This document shows, piece by piece, positions 38,334-44,267 of a stretch of 44,267 nt of DNA. The notes under the pieces are model-generated. The model searched no databases. It was not told where the DNA came from and saw only the letters and a list, made by a program, of their open reading frames with translations. A program made the position numbers and the translations under genes. Location of the stretch: positions 1 to 44,267 of the forward strand of contig CADBHI010000027.1 in NCBI GenBank assembly GCA_902794405.1, given 5' to 3'. How positions within the stretch are numbered: position 1 is the stretch's first letter; every line of letters starts with the position of its first letter. The stretch comes from an uncultured Prevotellaceae bacterium. GTDB lineage: Bacteria > Bacteroidota > Bacteroidia > Bacteroidales > Bacteroidaceae.

Positions 38334-40793
38334 TTATTTTTCAATTATGCCAAATAAATTAAGAGAGAACTTATATCTTCGCCCTTTTTCATTTCTATCT
38401 TGATCTAACACAATATCACAATCACAATCGTCAAGCAATTGTTGTATGATGAAAAGCCCAAGGCCTCGACCTTTTCCTTGTGGTTTGCATGTCACGAATG
38501 GTGAAAAAAGAGTATTCTCTACTGATTTATCCACTCCTGGACCATTGTCCTCAAAATGAACCCAGGGTTTATCTATTGTTATCGTTATCTCCCTATCTTG
38601 CTCAATAGTTTGCAACCAATAAATAGAGTTGTTCATCAGATTATCAAATATCTGAATTATTCTACCCTTATTTGCTTTTATGACAAAATCATTCTTTTTT
38701 TCTATAAACAGACTAATATCCTTTTCGCCTAATTTCTCACTATAATAGCATCTTTCTTCGTTTTCAAGTAAATCATATAAGGAAAACTCTTCCATCTTTA
38801 TACGACTGTATTTCATAGAAGAATCAAGATGCCTCATCTGAGACTTTAACGATGTGACAGTTGTCTTTATAAATGATAATAATGTGTAGATTTGCTCTTG
38901 CGAAACACCCTTCTGTGTTTTCAGTTGAGACTCTAACTCACGCCCTTTCCCCAACATACGGTCAGATATTTGGCCTAAATCATGAGAGACCATTTCAGAA
39001 ATAAGACCTAATGATGCCAACTCTGTCATATCTTTTAGACTCTCTTCAAGCATTTCAAGTTTTGGCTGCAAAACTATGAGCGCTTCATTCAAATAAACAG
39101 AATTCTTTAAAACCTCATTGGCTTGGGCTAATACCGAACGTGAACTCTCCATTAAGTCGGATACTTCCTTGAGCGCTTGTTTTGTCAACGAGTCTTCTTT
39201 TTGTGCAAACATATTTCCATCTTCAGATTTCACAACCTTCTGTATATGTTTCTGAATGTTACTAAATTTCGTCTGAACTTCGTTATAAGACTTTGATATT
39301 TCACTACCTCGTTCTCCTTGTTCTTTTATGGCACTAAATGCATCTTTCAATGACTTTACTTTTTGATTGTCTTGGACCATGTCCTTTTTAAAGTCATTGT
39401 AGAATCTCCGCAGATTTTCAAACTCGCGATTAACTGATTTTATAAAAAAATCCAAAAGCCCTAGAAACACGCGGTAATAATCGTTTTCTATAAGCCCTTC
39501 TCGGTCTGTTTTGTCTTTAAGATGACAATTTATTCCTTCATCAATAGACACATAGCCAACCACATTGTCTGGTCTTAATCCATAATATGAAGAACCGCCT
39601 GTCCAACTTGCCCCCAACTTCAACCAGTCGTTAGAGTTGATACCATAAGGACGAATAGCAAATCCATTACGATATATTTTTATTCCCTTTTGAGGTTCGA
39701 TGAAAGATTTATATTCATCGAATGTCGCATATAAAGATGACCACCATTCTTCATTTCTTGAATTACGTTGGAAAGAAAACTCTTGTATGCGACCAAAGAA
39801 ATTCCCTGGATCATAATCTTCCAAATTGAATAATGTTTTTGGTTCCTTTGTATCAGACAAAGAGAAAGATAATGCAACGCGAAGCCATGTCCCTTCAACA
39901 TTCTTTCTGAAATTTGATGCTCGACCTTTTTTGTCCTTGAAGAAACTCTCAATAAAACGTTTACCATTATCTGACAAGACTATCTTCTCATAGGTATCAA
40001 AATCATTTCCAATAAGTTTACGAATACTTATATCTGCATACCAAGAAAAGATATCCTCTTGATACCTAAAATGTATGTCTGAAATACTTAAATGCTGCAA
40101 TTTCTCACTTTCTTGGTCAAGATTGATTTTTTCACCATTGATACTCAAATAGACTTTAAAGGGTCTGTTTTCTTGATACGGAGAAATAAGTTGACACAAC
40201 AATGCCTTGAATCGCTCTAAGTTAGAACCTTCCCAAGCCTTTGTGTCGGATAAGTTAAGAAGAACGAGCCGTGTTCCTCCTTTTTTGTTGAAAGTGGCTT
40301 CTTGGAAATCAACTTTAACATCAGACAATTTTTGAACCTTATCAAAGTCATTCCAATTGAAACCTACATGTAATGCTTCGCCATTGTCTTTCTTTGTGAA
40401 AATCTCACAAATATCAGCCAGTCTTTGCGTACTAAGTCTTCCCAAGCCTTTATCTCCTAACGGAGTTCGCCCTTTAGGAGTTTTTGGCTTAACACCATCT
40501 ACAGGCCGCTTTTTAGAATAAGATATGACAAGCCATGATTGTAGAATTGTGTTACGATCCATACCAAAACCATCGTCATCCACAATTATATATCCTTTGT
40601 GGCTTTTATTGAAGATGTCACTACTGTTCAACGTTTCTTGAGTATCAATTGTAACCTTGACATAATTTGCATCTGCATCGTAAGAATTTTTTATTAACTC
40701 CATCAATGCAGTAACTTGATCTGTTACTAACTCTGCACCAAGTTGTCGAATAACATGTGGATTTATATCAAATCTTGCATCTCTTTCTTCCAT
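38334..40793 (-). CDS. Double-GHKL ATPase: MORC/Hsp90-like N-terminus, histidine-kinase-like C-terminus
   Basis: An 819-residue protein with two separate GHKL ATP-binding modules. The first (about 1-330) reads like MORC/paraMORC or Hsp90: ELIKNSYDADA (E32, N36, D39), VDDDGFGM (72-78), GDKGLGR (113-119). Residues about 470-600 are long coiled coil. The second (about 592-819) is laid out like a sensor kinase: SHDLGQ (H604) in an H-box-like helix, FDNLMNNSIYWL N-box, EDNGPG (748-753), GKGRGLGLF (773-781). No membrane segment or sensor domain is seen, so it is cytoplasmic. Five bases separate it from the methylase stop. MORC-like ATPases in bacteria are linked to restriction-modification loci (Iyer and Aravind's paraMORC work). 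The fusion with a kinase module is unusual. Confidence 0.8.
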   Translation of the reverse strand: MEERDARFDINPHVIRQLGAELVTDQVTALMELIKNSYDADANYVKVTIDTQETLNSSDIFNKSHKGYIIVDDDGFGMDRNTILQSWLVISYSKKRPVDGVKPKTPKGRTPLGDKGLGRLSTQRLADICEIFTKKDNGEALHVGFNWNDFDKVQKLSDVKVDFQEATFNKKGGTRLVLLNLSDTKAWEGSNLERFKALLCQLISPYQENRPFKVYLSINGEKINLDQESEKLQHLSISDIHFRYQEDIFSWYADISIRKLIGNDFDTYEKIVLSDNGKRFIESFFKDKKGRASNFRKNVEGTWLRVALSFSLSDTKEPKTLFNLEDYDPGNFFGRIQEFSFQRNSRNEEWWSSLYATFDEYKSFIEPQKGIKIYRNGFAIRPYGINSNDWLKLGASWTGGSSYYGLRPDNVVGYVSIDEGINCHLKDKTDREGLIENDYYRVFLGLLDFFIKSVNREFENLRRFYNDFKKDMVQDNQKVKSLKDAFSAIKEQGERGSEISKSYNEVQTKFSNIQKHIQKVVKSEDGNMFAQKEDSLTKQALKEVSDLMESSRSVLAQANEVLKNSVYLNEALIVLQPKLEMLEESLKDMTELASLGLISEMVSHDLGQISDRMLGKGRELESQLKTQKGVSQEQIYTLLSFIKTTVTSLKSQMRHLDSSMKYSRIKMEEFSLYDLLENEERCYYSEKLGEKDISLFIEKKNDFVIKANKGRIIQIFDNLMNNSIYWLQTIEQDREITITIDKPWVHFEDNGPGVDKSVENTLFSPFVTCKPQGKGRGLGLFIIQQLLDDCDCDIVLDQDRNEKGRRYKFSLNLFGIIEK

Positions 40794-40798
40794 ATCTA

Positions 40799-42133
40799 TT
40801 ACTCTTTCTTATCTTGATGGAATATTAAAATCCTCTCCTTCTCCATCGTCTGTGAAGAGCTATTCCTTTTAGCTTGTTTCTTATTTGAGATTTTTCTTTC
40901 CGCATCAAAAAACAGGGAAGCTCCTCGTCTTTCCATGAGATCTTTAAGTATTTCTGCATTGGGGACTTCTCTTCCACCTACGAAACGATTACCGATGGTC
41001 CAAATATAGAATGCTTCTGGCTTCATTGCATTTACTATAGATTCTAGACTCTCATCAAAGTCCGCTATGAATGCAAAAGTCTTCTTATAATTGCCCTTTT
41101 CGTCATCGGGTATCACACTATAAAAAGCCGATAATGAAGGAGATTTGTCTAGGAGCGAGTTAATAACCCGTTTTAGTTCCTTGCTATCTATTCTTCCGCC
41201 AAGACTTTGCCTGTCAATTTCTTGCGTAGTTTTAAGATAGTCATAAGGACAATTTATATCTTGTGGGTCAATCCATTGTAAAGGCAAATAACTTGTTTGT
41301 CCATAAGTAACCGTTGTATGATTATCACCATATGGAGGAGAAGACACTAACAAATCATATTTTTTATTAGATTCTATTTTTTTTTGCGTATTCCCCCATA
41401 CAATCTCAGATATGCCAGAAAACTTGTAGCCATCTAACAAATGTTCTTCTTGCAATTTCTCACGATAATCAGCAAGATCCTCTATACCGCGCTTACTATA
41501 ATAAAAAAACTCCTTGATTATATCAATTTTCCTATTTTCAATATCTTTTTGGTCTCGCATGTGTAATTTGAACGTAGATGTCCTATCATTACTTCCAATC
41601 CGTATAACCTCAGACATTACAACCCAAAAGAAAATTCTATAATCATAACATGATTCTGCCTGTATTGCTCTTCTTATTTTAGAAAGAGATATCTGGACGT
41701 TCTTATTAAACCATTTATCAATATTTGCAAAAGAAACATCTATATCTGTTGCGTTATCGTTTTCAATATGCTCCTGAATAGACTGGAAAGCCTTTTTAAA
41801 TCCATCTAAATCATAACATGCTGCTTTAGCTCTAGACAGCAATACCGCAAATGGGTTAATGTCCTGTCCAAATACTCCAAATCCATATTCCATGCATGAT
41901 AACAAAGATGTACCAGAACCCATAAAAGGATCCACAGCCAAACTATTAGAGGGGAGGATGTGTGTCATCGCCTCTATCATGGCGCTCTGAGTTGCAGGCA
42001 CCATCATAGCAGGATACATAAACAGACGATGCATATTTTCACTGCGATCTGCCTTCTCCCCATCTAAAGTACCATCTTCCTTGATGGAGCATAGACGACC
42101 TAAAAGATCCTTCAATTTTTTCGAATCAATCAT
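40799..42133 (-). CDS. DNA methyltransferase (SPPY type, N6-adenine or N4-cytosine)
   Basis: A 444-residue S-adenosylmethionine-dependent DNA methylase. Motif I is VDPFMGSG (68-74), with GFGVFGQDINPFA after it. The catalytic motif IV is LLVSSPPYGDNHTTV (SPPY at 265-268). The order motif I then IV and the SPPY form fit amino-methyltransferases rather than 5-methylcytosine enzymes. A roughly 180-residue insert between motifs may hold target recognition. ATG at 42133 is used; an upstream TTG adds six residues. It sits between the receiver protein (11-base gap) and the GHKL ATPase (5-base gap), in a tight three-gene transcript. Confidence 0.85.
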   Translation of the reverse strand: MIDSKKLKDLLGRLCSIKEDGTLDGEKADRSENMHRLFMYPAMMVPATQSAMIEAMTHILPSNSLAVDPFMGSGTSLLSCMEYGFGVFGQDINPFAVLLSRAKAACYDLDGFKKAFQSIQEHIENDNATDIDVSFANIDKWFNKNVQISLSKIRRAIQAESCYDYRIFFWVVMSEVIRIGSNDRTSTFKLHMRDQKDIENRKIDIIKEFFYYSKRGIEDLADYREKLQEEHLLDGYKFSGISEIVWGNTQKKIESNKKYDLLVSSPPYGDNHTTVTYGQTSYLPLQWIDPQDINCPYDYLKTTQEIDRQSLGGRIDSKELKRVINSLLDKSPSLSAFYSVIPDDEKGNYKKTFAFIADFDESLESIVNAMKPEAFYIWTIGNRFVGGREVPNAEILKDLMERRGASLFFDAERKISNKKQAKRNSSSQTMEKERILIFHQDKKE

Positions 42134-42144
42134 AATCTTACCAT

Positions 42145-43794
42145 TTAGCAACGTCCCAAATCACCAGGGAACTCTGGCCGTGACATATAACTCATAAATT
42201 GTTGCAACAGAACATGAGCACCATAACTATTATATCGACCTACCCGCCTAACATTAAAGACAACTTGTGTTCCTGTGACAGTAGGTTGTTTAGCAACTTT
42301 TTCGCCTCCCATTTCATATGGTTTGCAAAAGAATCCTGAAATCTGTTTTATTTGCTGTTTTTCAAGATTCTCATTTAACAAATCATAAGCGCATTTATAT
42401 CTTTCAATTTTTGATCTTATTCTATCATATCGCAACAACATATTTTCTTGCAGAATCTCTCTGCCTTCCAATCGTTTCGAGTTTATACTGATATCAATTG
42501 AAGCTATACCATTAGCATTATACGAGACCAAGTCCAACATTGATAATGATACCCTCTTACGATCTGCAAACATGGAATACTCATAATCCATAAACGGGTA
42601 TTGGAGTTTACCGATTAGAGAGCTATTCAAATTTGATTTTCCTTTTACTTTCTCCTCTGTTGCTAACGGAATCAGAAACGCTTGATCTAATTTATAATCT
42701 CGTATACCTTGAGACCGGATACTCAAACTACAAGGCTGACTCAAAAGAATATAATAATCCGATTCAATTTGAAAAATATCCCCATTAGAAACAGGACTAT
42801 ATACCTGATTTACATAATTAATTTCATCAAACCATTCTCCATCCCTTATCCAATTTAAAATATCATCATTTATGATTTCTGATGAGTTTGGACCATCTAA
42901 GGCACGAATAGAGTTAGTATTTTGCTGGAATTCGACAAATTGCTTCTTAATGCCTTGTTTTAGTCCCTTATTCAAATAAATCATAATAATTCGACTAAGA
43001 GACTCGAACTCCCAACAACCTTCAGTTTTAGAACTAGCAATCACCATTCGATTGAATGTGGCAGGATCTATTGATTTCAGTCCATTTTCAAAGACTGCAC
43101 AAGCTTCGTTTACGGCATTTTCTGCCATTTCCTTCACTTTTTCAATCTGCTTTAGCCAAATAACATTTTTTAAACCCTGAACCATTAATGAGTCATCATC
43201 TCCTTCAAATCGTTTTTTGGAAATTGGATATATATTCTTATTAAAGTTTCGTTTCTCCCATTGTTCTATCTCTGCATTTATATCAAATGTTTCAGAGAAT
43301 ACACCACACAATATCTTATCAGAATCAGCGATAGATGCTAACATTTGATCACCATTATGCGCAGAACCTTTCAAATCATAATCTATTAAAATCATACAGG
43401 AATGGCATGTTCTGGCAATTTCATTTAGCAAATTTTCTTTATAGCCATCATCAAATTGTTCTGGTGAAAGTAATTCCACTTCACACAAAGATAATATCTC
43501 AAGCAGTTGTTCAGTTACTGAAGGATTCGTACGTTGTATTTCGTATTTCTTTGCAAAACTTTCCACTTCATCAAAAGTAGCATCTTTCCACCAATCTTCA
43601 AATTGTTCTTGCCAAATATCTGTTTCCATAGTAAACGGATATTGCTGATCCCAAATACCCTGATTCACTAAAAAAGCAACCTTGCCAAAGATATTGTCAT
43701 GATAAGAATCTTTACCAAATATATCATCTACATAGATAACCTTATCTATGTTTCTTTGAGAAAAGATTTCTAATATCTGTTCCTGAACACTCAT
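42145..43794 (-). CDS. Receiver-domain protein with large unknown C-terminal region
   Basis: A 549-residue protein. Its first 170 residues look like a response-receiver domain: KVIYVDD with an acidic pair (D23, D24), then ILIDYDLKG with the likely phospho-acceptor D138, HNGDQML, and KILCGVFSETF as the Thr/Ser strand. A longer-than-normal stretch between the first and third strands fits the divergent receiver family found in defence loci. The rest (170-549) has no recognised fold. It includes YILLSQPCSLSIRSQGIRDYK and a C-terminal GRYNSYGAHVLLQQFMSYMS segment. It could be the signal-receiving effector for the kinase-like GHKL protein two genes downstream. Confidence 0.7.
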   Translation of the reverse strand: MSVQEQILEIFSQRNIDKVIYVDDIFGKDSYHDNIFGKVAFLVNQGIWDQQYPFTMETDIWQEQFEDWWKDATFDEVESFAKKYEIQRTNPSVTEQLLEILSLCEVELLSPEQFDDGYKENLLNEIARTCHSCMILIDYDLKGSAHNGDQMLASIADSDKILCGVFSETFDINAEIEQWEKRNFNKNIYPISKKRFEGDDDSLMVQGLKNVIWLKQIEKVKEMAENAVNEACAVFENGLKSIDPATFNRMVIASSKTEGCWEFESLSRIIMIYLNKGLKQGIKKQFVEFQQNTNSIRALDGPNSSEIINDDILNWIRDGEWFDEINYVNQVYSPVSNGDIFQIESDYYILLSQPCSLSIRSQGIRDYKLDQAFLIPLATEEKVKGKSNLNSSLIGKLQYPFMDYEYSMFADRKRVSLSMLDLVSYNANGIASIDISINSKRLEGREILQENMLLRYDRIRSKIERYKCAYDLLNENLEKQQIKQISGFFCKPYEMGGEKVAKQPTVTGTQVVFNVRRVGRYNSYGAHVLLQQFMSYMSRPEFPGDLGRC

Positions 43795-43941
43795 AAATAT
43801 ATCTCAACCTTTATTTTATAAAATTCCTTGATTGCACACTTTTTTCACTATAATCCTTCTCAAAAACTCCTTCAAAGAATCCAGAGACTCTGCGTCCAGA
43901 TTCCAGTGCTTGGTGTTTTCGTAGTTTGATTTGAAACATTT
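43795..43941. other. 147-base gap between XRE and receiver genes
   Basis: No gene with a start codon is visible. On the minus strand the XRE frame stays open after its TAA for about 40 codons of protein-like sequence (NYENTKHWNLDAESLDSLKEF...), which might be a remnant. No clear promoter motif is seen. Confidence 0.4.
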
Positions 43942-44142
43942 TTATTCAGTAATAAGTTCTCGTTTATCGCACCCTACCAACTCTGCTATTTTAGCCAATG
44001 TCTGCAGATCTGGTTGATGCATGTTGGTACACCATTTACTGACTGTTACGGCTGAGACGCCCAATTGCTCTGCCAACCATTTGCTTGTCTTCTGGTTCTC
44101 CACAAGAACCACTTTGAGCCGATTAAGAGGTCTTTCACTCAT
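43942..44142 (-). CDS. XRE-family helix-turn-helix regulator
   Basis: A 66-residue single-domain DNA-binding protein: NRLKVVLVENQKTSKWLAEQLGVSAVTVSKWCTN is a Cro/C1-type helix-turn-helix. The short form resembles controller (C) proteins of restriction-modification systems, which time methylase and nuclease expression. It is first in the minus-strand set and has its own promoter. It could bind the phased repeats upstream of the HNH gene or its own promoter (inference). Confidence 0.9.
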   Translation of the reverse strand: MSERPLNRLKVVLVENQKTSKWLAEQLGVSAVTVSKWCTNMHQPDLQTLAKIAELVGCDKRELITE

Positions 44143-44165
44143 CTTTATTTAATTAAAATCGAGTG

Positions 44166-44197
44166 CAAATATAATAAAAGATAGTGATATAACCAAA
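44166..44197 (-). promoter_or_regulatory. Promoter of the XRE-led defence operon
   Basis: Minus strand: TTTG (44194-44197), 20-base spacer, TATATTTG (44166-44173), a full match to the Bacteroidetes promoter, about 24 bases before the XRE start. Confidence 0.75.
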
Positions 44198-44267
44198 TTT
44201 ATTGGTAATTATCTATCATTATTGTCATTTTTGAGTAACCTTTTGTTAGTCCTCGAAATGTTAAAAT

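Larger units (their letters stand above)
30787..44267. mobile_element. Second integrative/defence island beside the tRNA remnant (right end not seen)
   Basis: A second tyrosine integrase lies directly downstream of the tRNA 3' end, preceded by paired repeats, and is followed by a run of defence-type genes to the edge of the window. This is the usual layout of a tRNA-anchored genomic island, so the same tRNA seems to have been used twice. The far end and its att site are not in view. Confidence 0.55.

Noticed and set aside
43798-43941. A small gene between XRE and the receiver gene
   Set aside because: The protein-like frame directly follows the XRE stop and lacks a start codon; the overlapping ATG frame is not protein-like. 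Kept only as a note.
17397-44267. Insertion sequences or conjugation genes in the islands
   Set aside because: No transposase, relaxase, coupling ATPase or Tra/Vir-like gene was found on either strand.

Overview
The window looks like chromosome of a Prevotella-like member of the Bacteroidales. It carries a Bacteroidetes-type HU-like protein, a type IX secretion gene (porQ), a very long alpha-2-macroglobulin, a DUF3871 gene, Bacteroides-type integrases, and promoters that match TTTG-N19/20-TAnnTTTG. No species call is possible from sequence alone.

Bases 1-17390 are core chromosome, G+C-richer than what follows. They hold the end of an HU-like gene, ispH, meaB, a DUF1573 lipid-free secreted protein, alpha-2-macroglobulin, cellobiose phosphorylase, cmk-porQ, a TonB, a polyprenyl synthase, tatD and asnA. 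This part is littered with short palindromic or A+T-rich repeats. Several of them lie inside genes and are translated in frame (ispH twice, alpha-2-macroglobulin twice, and vsr further right).

Bases 17397-30820 are an integrative element of about 13.4 kb. It sits in the anticodon arm of a tRNA-Arg(CCG) gene and has split that gene. The 5' half with its promoter is at 17389-17430 and the 3' half ends at 30852. The two halves share a 34-bp direct repeat. Immediately inside the left end the element carries a complete, different tRNA-Arg(CCG), which would replace the one it breaks. Matching 22-bp tandem sites (two GTTGACTAAT units) lie near both ends. Cargo: tyrosine integrase, a ParB-like or unknown protein, an unknown protein, DUF3871, serine recombinase, a string of small secreted or membrane proteins, an M23 peptidase plus L,D-transpeptidase pair, a degenerate SF2 helicase and a GIY-YIG nuclease. 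The last two each have one in-frame TAG followed by good coding sequence. Reading through the first TAG restores an ATGA overlap between them, which suggests origin from a TAG-recoding (code 15-like) phage.

Bases 30787 to the end look like a second island next to the same tRNA remnant. It has its own tyrosine integrase and then nine genes on the minus strand: XRE regulator, a receiver-domain protein, an SPPY-type DNA methyltransferase, a protein with two GHKL ATPase modules (one MORC/Hsp90-like, one histidine-kinase-like), an HNH nuclease, a small CxxC protein, McrB, an McrC/LlaJI-type nuclease and Vsr. The leftmost three genes of this block (vsr, mcrC, mcrB) are more G+C-rich than the GHKL-methylase-receiver part, so the island looks composite. 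The receiver plus kinase-like GHKL plus methylase set is the best candidate for an undescribed, phosphorelay-linked DNA modification or defence system.
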